NCBI GenBank assembly: GCA_963457665.1
Contig: OY735225.1
Location: forward strand, 108,501 to 172,500
Origin: Thysanoteuthis rhombus
Lineage: Eukaryota; Mollusca; Cephalopoda; Oegopsida; Thysanoteuthidae
Length of the DNA: 64,000 nucleotides
Reading direction: 5' to 3'
Part shown: one piece after another, positions 11,901-25,170 of the stretch
Layout of the letters: each line of letters begins with the position of its first letter
How positions within the stretch are numbered: the stretch's first letter is position 1
Translations under genes and position numbers: made by a program
Notes under the pieces: model-generated
Told to the model about the DNA's origin: nothing
Database searches by the model: none
What the model saw: only the letters and a program-made list of their open reading frames with translations

Positions 11901-13499
11901 GTTGCTATTTTGGTTGCATATTGTAGCCAAATTCGGGAAAACTTGCCTTTCTGAAAAGCATTTGGCCATCAACTTTCTTTTTGGCAAAACTTTTTTTCCA
12001 AACAGATATTTAGGAATTTGTTTTATATTTGTTTTCCATTTAATCTCAACAATAATTTTGAAAAAAAAGAAAAAATAGGTACTCTACTTTTTTTCAATTT
12101 GTATAAGTTTTGATTCCTTTGAGCTATATGGAAAAAAAATTCCCCAGTCCTTCCTCTTGTTGATTGATCACCCCTAATAATATCTTAATCTTTAATAAAA
12201 AGTAAACCTTCACCGAATTTGTGTCCTCCTCCCCTGGAAATATATCCTCTTGTTTACCCTCCCCCAACAAATATATCCATTTACACCCCGCCAACAGATA
12301 ACAATTAGTACACAAAAGAAATGTAATAAAAGTAGTAACTCTCTCCCCTTAGTATATTTTTGTCTCTTCTAGAGGTTATTACAGAAGGTTGGGCATTACC
12401 TTTGGTCAACACGACGTCATTTCCAGTCATCTCCTTTATAATGGATGGCATATCATCCCAGTGTGCAATGTTTCCCTGCATTCACACGTGCTCTCGATGG
12501 AAGCAACGACTCAGAAATCTATCATCTCTGATAATTGACCACCAATATGTATATATATATATATATATGTGTGTGTGCGAAATTGTGGATGGGCGTGTGT
12601 ATGCTGTTGTAAATGTTATGTCTGCTTGTGCATGAGTGTGATTGTGTGCCTGTTTGTGTGCGTGCATGTAAAAGAGTACGTTTGGAATTGTGTGCGTGTG
12701 CAGTGTGTGTTGTTTGGTGGGTATACATACTTATGGATATACATACTTCGACGCAACATTGATGCCAGTTTATATAGATAAAACTATTTTTATGCAAATT
12801 TCAGTTTGTTGTTGTTATTTCCGCATTTTTTCCCACTGCAGAGAAAAACAGCCGGTAAAACTTATTTTCTTATCGACAATAAATACGCAGAGAGAAAGAG
12901 AAAAAATATATTTCGTTTTTTTTCAAAGAAAACACAAGTAAGTAAAATGACACAAATAAGCACAGAAAGAAAGATACAATAAACAGAGTAAAAAGAGAAG
13001 CCAATTACTCCAAGCCAGTATTGCCAAATTCATTTGCAAGTTCATATCTGAAATTCAGTAAAAAAGAAAAAAATCTAAAAACATCTAGATTCACCAGGTA
13101 CATACAGGGATATTTTGACAAATTCAATTGTAGGCTTACATTTAAAATCCAATAAAAAACATCTTAAAACATCTAAATTCGATGGATATATACATATATA
13201 TATATATATATATAAGGATACATTCAATGGTGAGTGCAGCTTTAATTAGCGTGGGAATCGATTTAATGATGTTGAGGTATTTCAGGACAAATTAATGTCA
13301 CTTGATAAGGGGATCAATTTAAGGCAAAATCACGCAATTATATGTAAATAAAAAATCAGTGAGTTGTATTTTATGCATTTTAAAATTTTTTCTACGGATA
13401 CCAAAGTTTGATCTCAAAAGTTCAATAAACCACAGGATTTATCGAACACTCCAACAACCACTGCCTTCGAGAGTTTGAGTTTAGTTCATGTTACGTAAG
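11901..13499. other. Intergenic with short microsatellites, unit 1
   Basis: No gene seen. Short (AT)n at 12,547-12,569 followed by a GT-rich stretch to about 12,720, and (AT)n at 13,187-13,215. The second tract is longer in unit 2 (29,629-29,677), as expected of slippage. Confidence 0.5.
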
Positions 13500-14842
13500 C
13501 AGAGCATATCCTCAACAGGATTTTAAAAGACAAAATTATTGGGGATTACATTTACATATCAATTATTGTTAACTTTTCAATTCATTTAAATTTTCTGGTT
13601 TTATATATCTATTTTGATTTGGGATGAAAAAACTAGGACAAAGTTCAATTCTTGATAATTTCACATTCATCTGAATTTTTGAAGTTTTTATCAAAATTAA
13701 CAATTGGAATGAAAAAAAAAACAAATTAAGAAATCAACATGCAGGTAATAAGTAAACATCATTTAATAAAATTCATATATTTTATCAAATAATATGATAT
13801 TCTAGATTGAAAATGATATCAAGTTTTTTTCAAAAGGTTTGAAAATAAATTTTAAAAAATAGAATGCATGTAAATTGCCGACAGAATTTGCTAAAATGGT
13901 TTTTGATATATCACTTATCAGAACATGCATTAATCATGAAAAGAAGTAAAAAGTGAATCAGATTCATCATGATCTATTGATTATTACTAATTTTTACCTT
14001 CATTTTTACTCAAAATTTGTTGTTCTTATTTTGACTCGGTTCAAAAACAACTGGAGAGAAGGATGGAAATAAAACATAGTGAACTTGTAATGAGATTTTT
14101 GAGTATTGATCATTAACTTCCTTTGAATATTTTGTGGTCTTATAACTCTAACTTTGAAATTATGGTAGAATTAAATAATACTTAAAATATAATGATATTC
14201 ACTTTTTTCTTGTCAATTGTTACTAATTTTTACATTCATCCTATTTATTAGTTTGAACCACAAATTATTCTTGAGATGAAAAAAAATAAATAAATAAAAA
14301 CGACCAGAAAATCAAGATGCTTAATAAAGGGTATTATGGAACCCTGAACATAACCCCTTTTTTTAATCACAATTCCTACCGACGATGAAAAAAAAAATGA
14401 AATAAAACAATTACAATGTCGGTAAATAGTAGGCAAAAAACAACAAATTGTATTTTATTTTATAATTAGAAATCCATTTTACTTTCAACACCAACTTCGA
14501 GGTTTTGACACAGGATAAAAAAAACAACTAAGACCTGAAGATGCAGCTAAACATGAAATGCAATAAGTTACGTTTCATTTCTTAATCGTTGTTACATTCT
14601 ACCTTCATCATATTTTATGATTTTTTATCACATTCTGGACTTGGGCTAAATAAAAACAATAGTTAACAAAGTTTAATGAGATTATTTGATTCATTTATGT
14701 ATTAGTACTTCTCAACCTTATCTTAGTTTTGAAGGCTTTTTTTATCACAATTCTGACTCTGGATGAAAAAATCATGAAAAAATCATGAAAAAATCAAGAT
14801 GCAGGTGAAAAAGAGGTAAAATTCATTAAATTATTTTTAATA
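13500..14842. repeat. Degenerate minisatellite array downstream of H4-like copy B
   Basis: Irregular monomers of about 110-160 bp with recurring gatgaaaaaa, aagatgcaggta, gtaatgagatt and ttttacct motifs; related to the array at 480-1,800. Relative to unit 2 and the inverted unit, about 400 bp is missing at 14,842/14,843, where the text jumps from the array into the 3'-flank module. Confidence 0.55.
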
Positions 14843-16690
14843 CGATGTAGGGAAGATCATCTGAATTTTAAAGTACCAGACATTTGCTTAATTAATGTTT
14901 AAAAATTTTACCGTGTAAGATACTTTTAAAAAAAATGGATGTATTTATCTACTTACTTAAAAGTCAGGGAGAATGTAAGCATGATAAATTTAATAAATGA
15001 CAACAGGTGCCATTTCTTATTTACATATAGAAATATAATTTTATTCACTTCAATTTTAAATTGTAAACAATAAAAAAAAAGTAAATGTAATTTTTGTTTT
15101 GAAAGATTTTAAATAATGCCAAATGAATGTATCCATTTACTTATTGAGGAGTTTATCAGTTTCAAATTGATAAACCAAGTAATATTAGATCCAAGATGGA
15201 ATTGGTATTTTGAAAGATACAATTGACCCGTAATAACTTATCTAAAAATGTACGTAGCAAAATATGGGATTTGAAAAATTTCCTTTCATTCTAATTTCAA
15301 AATGAGAGACTGTAATACAAGAGTAACATTGTATAACATATTTTGGAATAGAGTGAGAAAATGTTCGTGGAACGTGGCTTGCCCTGAAAGGGGCCGTTAT
15401 GAAAAAAATATTTTAAGATTTGACCTCTGAAATCTTATATTTCGTGCAAAAGTCCTAGAGCAATGTATACGATGGTTAAAGTTTTATCACAGTTTTGACT
15501 CAGGAGAAAAAAAAAACCAATTAAACACTAAATTTTCAACTTCATCTTATTCTTTAATTTTTTGAATCACACTCAAATACTTTGATTGACAAATATTCAT
15601 TTGGTTAATTACTTTCACTTGTGTTTTTCTTTAGGAATTCATCTATACTTAGCTAGATAACAACTCCACAATGATGATTTACGTCCGTTTCTGATGTAAA
15701 ATAATGTCAGAGAAATCAATTAATACCAGTGTAACGAATCATATTTTTCAGTTTTAGTTCAATGCAGCTTGGCCATCTGAATTGTAAAGTAACACATATC
15801 AGTGAAATGTATTTTATCTTTATAATTAGTACTCGTCTTTTCCTCACGCTTCATCTTGAAATTTCTTTTCACACTTTTGACACGGTAGAAATTTAGAAAA
15901 AAACAATTGAAGATGCAGGTAAATATTACAGAAAATGTAATGATATTAATTCAATTTCCCTAATAAGTGTTAGTATCTACCTTCAACTTACTTTTTAATT
16001 TTCTAATCACATTTAGGACTTTTGATTCATTTATCTCGACAATGAATTTTGCTAAAAAAACAACGATATGGTAATGATTTATGCCCTTTCCAATATAATC
16101 TGATGTCAGAGAAATCAATTAATACCAGAGTAATAATCATATTTCCAAGTTTTAGCCCAAAGTAGCGAAAGCCATCTGAATTGTAAAGTAACACATATTT
16201 ACCAAATCGTTGTTTCAAAATTTCACAGTCAAATACTTTTTAATAGATCAATGTATTCGTCTACTGACTTACTGATCATCGGGTATGTAAGATTGTAGAA
16301 TTTAATCATTAGCAACAGGAGATATCTTCAACTTACATAGACAAAAAACTGATTTTCTTCACTTGAATAATAAATTGTAAATAATCAAAAAATGCATGCG
16401 TACTTTTGCCTCGGAAATAGTCGAATATTGCCAAATAATGTATCCATTTACTTATTGTGTAGTTTATCAGTTTAACATTTGTGAAGAAAAATACTATTAT
16501 ATCGAAGAAGGAAATTATATTTTTTAAAAAAAACACTTCTGACCTGTAATGGTTTCATTAAAAAGTGTACATAGCAAAATATACGAATTAAACGTTTTGT
16601 TTTTCTCAGATTTCAAAATTATAGAGCGACTTCTTTGAGTAAGAGTGTACTATACATGTTGTAACTATGAGAAAAAGTTTTCGGAGAAAG
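14843..16690 (-). repeat. Duplicated 3'-flank module of the H4-like gene, unit 1
   Basis: The 3' flank of copy B (about 16,110-16,695) is a diverged duplicate of about 14,843-15,380. Both contain catctgaattgtaaag, a cttacta/cttactt run, an aacagg landmark, taaattgtaaa and tgtatccatttacttattg in the same order, and each leads into a histone-type stem-loop. A third truncated start lies at 15,700-15,810. Confidence 0.6.
15379..15471 (-). pseudogene. Relic of a second H4-like histone gene, unit 1
   Basis: The minus strand keeps a damaged histone stem-loop (15,395-15,381, GGCCCC TTTC AGGGC). Upstream, 15,471-15,439 still reads like codons for the R-x-x-C-S-x-x-L-A-R-N stretch of the intact protein, then jumps directly to 3'UTR-like sequence. 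The rest of the reading frame is gone. The 3' flank is also homologous to that of the intact gene. This is an old paralogue that lost its coding region. Confidence 0.6.
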
Positions 16691-16695
16691 TGGGT

Positions 16696-16711
16696 GGCCC
16701 TGAAAAGGGCC
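16696..16711 (-). promoter_or_regulatory. Histone 3'-end processing stem-loop, copy B
   Basis: The minus strand reads GGCCCTTTTCAGGGCC followed by ACCCA: a six-base-pair stem with a TTTC loop, matching the metazoan replication-dependent histone consensus. It lies 48 bases after the stop. It would bind SLBP in place of polyadenylation. Confidence 0.92.
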
Positions 16712-16759
16712 GTTATGAGTAAATATGTTTTATATTTACTCGCTGAAACTTTACAGAGA

Positions 16760-17065
16760 TCAGCGTTGTGTCTTGATGGCATGGACAATGTCCAACGCAC
16801 ACACGGGATCTTTGACGATGTTTTTGCCATCACGAATAATTAAAGACTTGTAAGCATACATTGCATTTGCAGCATTACGGGCTAGAATTTTAGAGCAACG
16901 TTCACGTCGTTCCTCATCAGATTTAAGTGCTGAAAGTGATTTGAGATCACCTTCTCCCTTGATCAGTGAGGGGTTGGAACCCTGAACATAATCTCTGAGT
17001 ATCTCTCGATGACTCTTGCCACGTTCATTTTGAAACTGCTCTCCTGTTCCTTCGTCTCCAGACAT
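16760..17065 (-). CDS. Divergent histone H4-like protein (copy B)
   Basis: Complete intronless gene of 101 codons plus stop, starting ATG at 17,065. The protein is identical to copies C and D. Two silent differences from C and D are visible: CAA for CAG at Gln12, and GCA for GCG at the alanine of the LSAL run. The promoter has four upstream E2F-type repeats (one of them altered) where the other copies have two. A deletion of about 630 bp begins about 410 bases upstream relative to unit 1. The canonical histone stem-loop follows. Family reasoning is under copy D. Confidence 0.85.
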   Translation of the reverse strand: MSGDEGTGEQFQNERGKSHREILRDYVQGSNPSLIKGEGDLKSLSALKSDEERRERCSKILARNAANAMYAYKSLIIRDGKNIVKDPVCALDIVHAIKTQR

Positions 17066-17119
17066 GATGAATGCTTGGTATTGAAAATATCTTATGAACT
17101 GGCTGACTGATAGCTTTCC

Positions 17120-17328
17120 TTTTTATACAGCTCCGATATTAGTTTAACAGGCAGCAGTCAGCGCAGAACGTAGGCTCCTAGTTCAGGTGTGTGCTTAGTT
17201 GAATTTTCATTGGTTACAAATTACACACATTTTTGTTTTTGAAAATTTGAGCGCGAAAATATCAGCAGTTTGAGCGCCAAAATATCAGCAGTTTGAGCGC
17301 GAAAATATCAGCAGTTTGAGCGCGAAAA
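17120..17328 (-). promoter_or_regulatory. H4-like promoter, copy B (TATA, CCAAT, four E2F-like repeats)
   Basis: Minus strand: TATAAAAA at 17,127-17,120 and CCAAT at 17,213-17,209. TTTTCGCGC occurs at 17,259-17,251, 17,305-17,297 and 17,328-17,320, with an altered form TTTTGGCGC at 17,282-17,274. The roughly 23-bp repeat containing the site has expanded from two copies to four in this unit. TTTTGGCGC is also an acceptable E2F match. Confidence 0.6.
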
Positions 17329-17499
17329 TATCAATAGTTTGCAAGCCGCATGTCTCTAATTTCAACGTATCAGTAAGCACATTCCATTACTCGCCAATTA
17401 CAATGAAAGTGGAGATAAGTGAAAATTAAAGAAGCTTCCTTTTAGTCGATTATTTATTACAACTTTTTGAATTCATTTAATGCTGTTAACATGTTTTTG

Positions 17500-18260
17500 T
17501 TGAAAATTTCTCTTCTTCAAACTTCTATCCTGAATTTTTAGGTTTAATCAGAATTTTAGAAAAAGAAGGACATAGATGATAGTTAAAGCATAATGTTCAT
17601 TCTACCATTAGTGATTTCTCTTACTATTTTTACTACTTCTTACCTTAGAGTCTATATTACGTCTAATCACAAATTTTATTTACTTTGAGAAAGCAACATA
17701 AAATTACGATGAATTTAAAAAGTAATTGTAATTATTTGATATCCACATTTTTTTCTGAAAAAAAAAATTAATCTCAAACTTTTAGTTTTTTATCAAAATT
17801 TACATAAAGGACAGACATAAATAGAAGTGAAAATGTAATTTGATTCAGACTGAGAAAACAATATGAAATTAAATACTAGTTGCAATTAAATGATATTCAC
17901 ATTAGTTTTCCCTTCAAAAAACTTGAAAAAGTAATTAATCTCAAACTTTAAGTTTTCTATCATTATCAAAATAAAAAAAAGATAGACATAAAAAGTAGCA
18001 AAAATGTAATGAAATTTATACCACTAGTGACTATTTTTACTATTTTATACCTCGTATTCGATATTGAAAGCGTCGTATTACTAATTTGATTTGGTCTAAG
18101 TATTAAACAAACAAATTTCGTTGGAATTAAATAGTTGCTAAAATTGTATGATATTCACATTTTTTTCTTAGTTTTCAATCCCAGATTAAATTTGTAAAGT
18201 AATTAAATACTTGTAAATAGAGGGATAGATTTAATGAGATGTATTTTATTTTATTGATCG
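17500..18260. repeat. Degenerate minisatellite array, unit 2 (shortened)
   Basis: Counterpart of 480-1,800. The first part (412-1,038 of unit 1) is missing: sequence jumps from ttgaattcattta to atgctgttaac near 17,480. The inverted unit and the part of unit 3 present retain the missing segment, so this is a deletion in unit 2. Confidence 0.6.
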
Positions 18261-21223
18261 TTACTATGATTTACGTTCAACTTTTTACTTGATTCATTTC
18301 AAATGGACTCAGGCTACAAAACAACTACACAATTACGATGTGTGTCATTTTTGTTATAATTTAGAAGAATTTCATAATTTTTTTACAAAAGTTTATCAAA
18401 CTGAATCTTCACCAAAATTTCTTCGCTTATTCTGCAAAATCGAAATTTAGAGGCATGCACACCCCAAAAATATCATATGGGACGCCCCCCTGATGCAACA
18501 TATAATCTATAGTAATATTTGTTTGTCCATGCCTCTTCCACGCTAAATTTATAATGCCTATTGACCTAATATTTGACATAGAATCAAAATTAATCAATTT
18601 CCCATATCAGCTAAGTTTGGAAATCATTTGAAGTCACCAGAAGTCATACTATAGCCAACCTTCGGTTCAGAACAAATCTAAAATATTTCTCATTGCAAAT
18701 GGAAAAAAAAGATGTCTCACAATAAGATGAATTCTTATGAAGTTTCAGGCATTTTTTTTTCTAAAGAGACACGATCACATTTACGCATCAACCAGTTATC
18801 TTTTAGGTTGTAGCAGTCACAACGCTCGTGCACACACATATTTTTTAAAGTCTATTCCCAACAAACATCTTTCATTGCATTTTTTACTGAGTTTGATTGA
18901 AAAAGTATTGATTCACTATTAAAAGTGTGTACATATTTTGTCACTGGAAAAGAATATATTGACTACTAAAAAAAGGAAATACAACAAGGAATGATAGCTC
19001 TTTCACTAATCCTAAAATGTACAATCAAAGGTTTACACTTCATTTTATAAGAGCCTTTCCTTGTGCTGTAATGAAGATTCAGAAAAACAAGGGAGAAAAC
19101 TTAGAATATATAAAAAAAATTCCAACTCTTTCTTTACCACGTAGTATTTTTTTTTTGCAACAGAACAATTAAAAAAAATATCTTCCAATTGAAAACAAAT
19201 CATCCCCCGAACCTGGTCAACGCTTCCTAAGCCCATCCATAAAGTTTCATTAAAATTCATTGAAATCATTTAGATATAGTGAGTGGACAGACGGACAAGC
19301 CAAAATACATATACCTCTTCTAACTTAGTTGGAATGATATAAACAAAATGAAAAACTTAACGAATCAGCTGAATACCTGTCATAATGGGCAATATGAAAT
19401 TATTGTAAAAAAAATGTAATCCTGTAATTAAGCAGCACAAAATTGCAATCAATATTTGAACAACATAAATTTTATTTGATATATCTTATCATCAAGAAGT
19501 TTGATTTATTTACTTTTTGTCTACAGTTTTAGAAATAATCAACCTTCTCGATTGTAAAGTTCTCCACCATATTCTCTGCCATAACGTATTTCATTTCACG
19601 GTTGCATATCAGTGGCAGCAATAGAAGGAACAAGAGGCACAAGACTGGATTCAAATAGAACTCCTTTATCTTAATAATTTAGTTGAGCGAAAATACATCG
19701 CGTAGTCTTCGCTTGAAGACAAACGAAACAAAATCCTCACTCACATCTATGCAAGTTACAATCGTTTTTGGACAAAAATCATCGGTCAGAAGAAATATTT
19801 GGAGCTACTGTTAACTTTTCAACTGATGTTTTCTGTCAAAATTAAGATACCATATGAAATTCCATATATGATTAATACAAACATAGTTGGAACATTCGAA
19901 ATTAATGTTATCCTTTATACTGATAGTTTTTGTCAAAATTAAGATACTATATGAAAGTACATATTTAACTAATGCAAATACATATATTGTGTCCAACACT
20001 TTTAAATTCATTGCAACCATTTAAAGACTGAACACTTGTACATCTGAAGAGTTTTGGACGAATTTGCCTTCTCAGAAGTGTCAGTCGAAAAGCTTTCAAG
20101 ATTTGTTTTACAACTAAAACTTCAAACTTTAACTTTTTACTGATTTTGCTATGCACTTGCTAAGTAGTATAGTATTTAGATTCTGTACAATTAAAAGATT
20201 TTTCAAAATTTGTCCTCATTTTTGTTAGTGAAATTGATCAGGAACAATTAATCCATTGAGATCTTTCCTCGTACTATTCAGGCAAAGAAGGCAATGAAAT
20301 GAACGTGGTAAATATTTGGAAGATTACTTCCTTGCTAGCTTAAAGTAGCTAATTTTTTTTTCTCGGTCTTTCTTTTCCTGCTGTGTGAAAATTGTCACTT
20401 TTTAGTGAGAACCACAATTCGGGAGCCTTATTGGATATGATTTTAAATAAATTGGAAATAAATGTCCAAAGAATCTACCTTACCTCCCACATCAAATATT
20501 CCTCTCGAGATGAATTCCTGTCTAGATGAATTATTACAAAATGTAACTTGAATTCGCTTAAACTTGACTACCATTTGCGTGAGTTATGAAATTTTATGCT
20601 GATTTTTACCAGACATAGAATTTTCTTGAATGTCAATTTTGCTGTGAAATTGTATCCACATTATTCAAACATACTGTTTAACGATGTTGAAATTATTTGG
20701 GCAAAGAGAAAAATGACTTTCATTCGGTAAAACGCCTTATTTTCAGTTCTTCTCTCTTATATTCTCATATGCTGATAAGAAATAGACGTTGAAAATATGA
20801 AATTCTGATAGATTTCAAAGTAAATATTGAATTTGACTGATTCTTTTTTTCTAATTTCTAATCGTCAGATTGCACAGGAATCTTTTTTCTTCCTCCACCA
20901 AAGTACATTCCCACTGAATGCTTGCACAGATGTGAACTAAAAATTGTTTAGAGATAATTTTTGCATAGACTTTCTCCATGACTTACTTCACTATATTAAT
21001 ATAGTAAAGTATGATTAAATCGGTGATGCTTTTATGGTTTTCAACTACTTTATTCGGTTTCAATAAAAATAAACCTTAATTGGTATTTGCAATATGTTGA
21101 CATAAATCAATAACTCCAATCAATTCAGATTATTGGAATTACTGGATACAATTAAATAAAAACTTCTTACTATATTATTCTAGGTGAAAAACTTACTGTG
21201 TTTTGGATGCATAGATTAACTAG
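18261..21223. other. Intergenic counterpart of unit 1 (1,801-4,776)
   Basis: Includes the interspersed repeat remnant at about 18,925-19,320. No gene supported. Scattered substitutions and small indels relative to unit 1. Confidence 0.4.
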
Positions 21224-22150
21224 AAAGTGACTCGGAGGAGTCAGCTGGAGAGGTATGTATTTGTTTCTTTATTTTATTGTCTTATTCAGTAAATGCTAGA
21301 TCGATGGTGGTTCCATAAACATCTTGTGCTGAGCTAGTGTTGGCACAGGGCTCAGCTCTTGGAGCATCTACAGAAAATGAGCTCCATTGTTATAACTTGA
21401 GGGGACGAGTATAGTAGCCTTTACTCTGCAATGACGTGATACTCATTGGTTAGGGATTTTATGTTTTGAGGCTGAAAGTTTCAAACAAATCTTTCTGAAT
21501 GTTGATTAACTGAAACAATTGCACTTCATGTCTGATGATATATTGATATAGTTGAACCAGTGTCCTCATCTTGCTGTCCCAATGAATAAAAATGACCGTT
21601 TCATTTTATTGATATCAACTGTTCAGTGTATATTAGGTAATTATTTCATATTATGATGAATGCAATTTTAATTTTAAAATTAAACAAAATAGTCTCTATA
21701 GTTCATTGTATCCCTTTTAGGTTTGATTATGATTCTATCATTAAATTCACTTTTAATAATCGAATGTTTGGCTAAACTTACTGAAATACTTATTCTGAAG
21801 GCATTCATAAGTTTTTTGATATTTTATTATATAGTCACTTTTGAACATTTCTCCAGTATTTCTATTACATAATTCAACCTTTTAGTACAATACTTGAGCA
21901 AATTTCCTCTTCCTTTAGATGGTAAATCTGTTTTTTTACAATGCCAGCCATGAATTTGAAGCTTTCATTTATTTTATGAATTGGTATTTATTCAATTTTT
22001 TTTATTACTTCACAGGATGTATGCCCTACCAACGACTCGTCGGATTCTATCGATATCATAGTCGAAACGTTGGATAATTATCTACCAAAATGGCTTATTG
22101 AGGAGTTATTCAAATTAAAAGTGACTTATTTTTTCTTTGGTTGTCTGTGA
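21224..22150 (+). other. Candidate two-exon coding fragment, unit 2 (weak)
   Basis: Counterpart of 4,777-5,703, with segments 21,224-21,252 and 22,016-22,150. Lengths, splice-like borders and reading frame are conserved. Two amino-acid changes are seen (Asn to Asp, Leu to Ile), so the sequence shows no clear sign of coding constraint. Confidence 0.22.
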
Positions 22151-25100
22151 TATTTTCAAGGTCAATACAATTTATTATAGACTTTTGAATTGAATTCATT
22201 GTTTTGTGTTTTTTAATTTTTTATTTAATGATTTGGATGTTATGTTCTGCAGCCTTCTTCAGCCTGTTATATTCAGTAATGTTTGAATTTAGAACTGAAC
22301 CCTTTATATCTTTGTGGGTAAACTTCTCATTTCTCTATCCATGCTACAGATATCTCTTCTGGAGAATTTATTCCTGTGTTTTTGTTGTTTTTTTTTGTTG
22401 AATGGAATGAAATTTAAAGGAGAAAGTTAGAAATTGACAAAAGCAGTGCAGGTACTGCTTGAATATACATGTATTTTTTTAAACACCCAAAGAGTCACTT
22501 CGTTTTTATTTTTGCTCAAATGCCCTCCCACTTTCATGACATTTGCACCTTCAAATGTTGGAGTTCTTTATCTTTATCTCTTTCCTTGAAAGATCAACTG
22601 TAATGAAATACATTTTGATAAGCTACCTGCAGTTTTTTTAATTCTGGAATAAAGAATTTCAAAAAGTGCTCATTTATTCATTCGGTGCATATTGCAGAAC
22701 AATTACCAAATATATCGAGCATCACTATCTGAGTAGTTTAGAAATAGCCTTTTTTCAAGACGGTACTGGTTTTCTATATGGTTTTAAAATCCGGCTACAA
22801 TACACATTCTGAATTGAAATATGTATCTATGATTCTCAACCTCCAAGGATGTTCTCGTTGGATAACTTGGCGGCTACGAATTGTTCGAAATAATATCGCT
22901 CAAATAGCAAATTGAGTATGCATTACTGTAAAATGCTTTTATTTTTTGCCTGGCACACCGGCCATGGCGGCTGCAAATAGACCAAGATGTCGTGTACTTC
23001 ATTCTGAATAATCTGAAATAACTTTTTAAAGACTGGTTTCTTGATAGTTCTTTGAAATCTGGGTCTCATTTCGATTCAAACTTTATCAACCCCTTAAATA
23101 CACCTGGATTTCCTGAATCCTCCTTTTCATTTTGTCTACGTCAAGAAATCATAAAGTTTCCACAAAATGTGATGTAGTCAATTATCTTGGATAAAATATC
23201 ACGATTCTCGGTAATCTTCCTGTTAAGCTTATTGATCAAGTTCATTGGTTCAAGTTTTTCTTTATTATCTACGCTTAATAAAAGCAATAAGGCAACCATA
23301 TTGTTATACTTCTTTGACGTTTCATCTTTATCAGGGTTTTTTCATTTTATTTATACTTTCAAAAATGTCTTTTGTACATTTTACAGCACCTGGGTAAGTG
23401 AGCGAATATATGGTGAATTTTCGAACAATGCTCAAATAAGGCACAACATAGCAATTAGATTCCTGATCTCATGCAGTATTTTTGATTAATTAAAGAAAGA
23501 AGATATAATGTTTTCAAAATACAACTATATCTTTTTCTTCCTCTTCTTTACAGATTGGATCATAAAGACGAACAAAGTTAATTATAGAGTTTTTCATGAG
23601 AGAGAATGTTAGTTTTGCTAAAAACGTGGGAGGGCCTGTGTCTGCTCGGACCCTCCGACGTCACCGGTCCTATAAATGCATTTGTTAATTCAGATATATA
23701 TTTCACCTTAATTAGTTTTCGGGGGGGGCCAATGCCCCCTCTGTGGCTCTCTGGCCCCGCCTCTGTATGAATGGGTAAACGAAACGCCATCAGGTGTTGT
23801 GACGCCATGAAGGTAAGAGGAGGCATAACCAGATATTTCAATAGTCATGACATGGCGCCTTAAAAAGACTTTTTTGACCGGTAGTGCGGCGGATATATTA
23901 GGAGATCATAGATAATCATCGAAGTGAATAAATGGAAAGAAACACTCAAGGACAGCCATAAGATAATTGGTTAACTCAGCAAGATGAACTTGTGTCCTTA
24001 GTGGATTCGAGGCGGTTAGGGTCCCTGACCTAAAAAATTCAGCGAGCCCAGCTGCGACCTTACAAGAGAGTATATGACCCAGAACGCCTAAAATCGGTCA
24101 TATGAACAAAATAAACCGCCAAGCACACTAAGATCTGTGATCCCCGCCATATTTCTCGACCATTCTCGCTGCTCCTGTGAATATCTGTTTAAAGTTTAGC
24201 CCACGTGTGGATTTCGAGGAGATAATTGCCTTGGTGTCGCTTAGGTGCACCCAAGTTCATCTTGCCAGGCTCACCAATTATCCTAGGACCGGTCCTAAGC
24301 GCTAGTTCTCTTCCCTGGGGCATTGTACAAAAAATGTTATATACATTCATGTATATCAGTGGCGGCAAGAACAGAGAACACAATGACCCCGACCGGCTTA
24401 GGTTGGTCGAATAGACGAATTAAACCCCAAAGATTTTCGGGGTGATTGAGCTCTCTTCTAGCAGTGTTTTTCGAGGCTAGAGTCACGCTTGCTACTTTGA
24501 TTGTATAAATCCCGATCGTGTTATCATCAGGGGTGATCAATTAATTATATGATTTATTATCGTAAATAGAGTGGATCCATTTGATTTTCCCTGATTCTCT
24601 TTTGACTGCAGACATAAAAGGTCACTTACATTCGTCATCACCTTACCGTGTAGCAAATTAATCCCAAACAATAGTCAATAAGCTCTCTTTAATGTTCCAT
24701 TAAATTTCAAAAAACACCTGTTGACTTTTCATCTCTAATCACAGCGATATGGTCATTTTTACATGACCATATTATAACGTTGTTTTCTTCCATGAATTAT
24801 CAACTGTAAAATTTGTACAATAAGATTTAGTATTTGAAATATCATATATAAGATTTATGAAGGAAGAAATATGCCTCCGATCGTTTGTTAGATGTAAGCG
24901 AAAATGTAATTGAAGCAGTAACAATACAATTCATAAACTAAATTTCATTGTCTTTGTTCATAATGTGTCTTTACACATATGATCGTAAGTAAAAACAAAT
25001 GTAGAGAGAAAAGAGAATTCATCAATGTAGTTTAGCAAGTTGGCAAAAATTCTTCAAGTGACAAAACAATTTATGATGAATTTTCCTTTTTTTACTAACT

Positions 25101-25170
25101 TTAAAGAAAGCACCGAGACTTTTTATCTCAAATGTTTTGATGAAATATTGTATTTCCAAAAACACTGGTT
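22151..25170. other. Intergenic and interspersed repeat, unit 2
   Basis: Counterpart of 5,704-8,724. The G+C-richer dispersed repeat block occupies about 23,600-24,560. Open frames differ from those of unit 1 by several residues and one changes length, so none is called. Confidence 0.4.
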
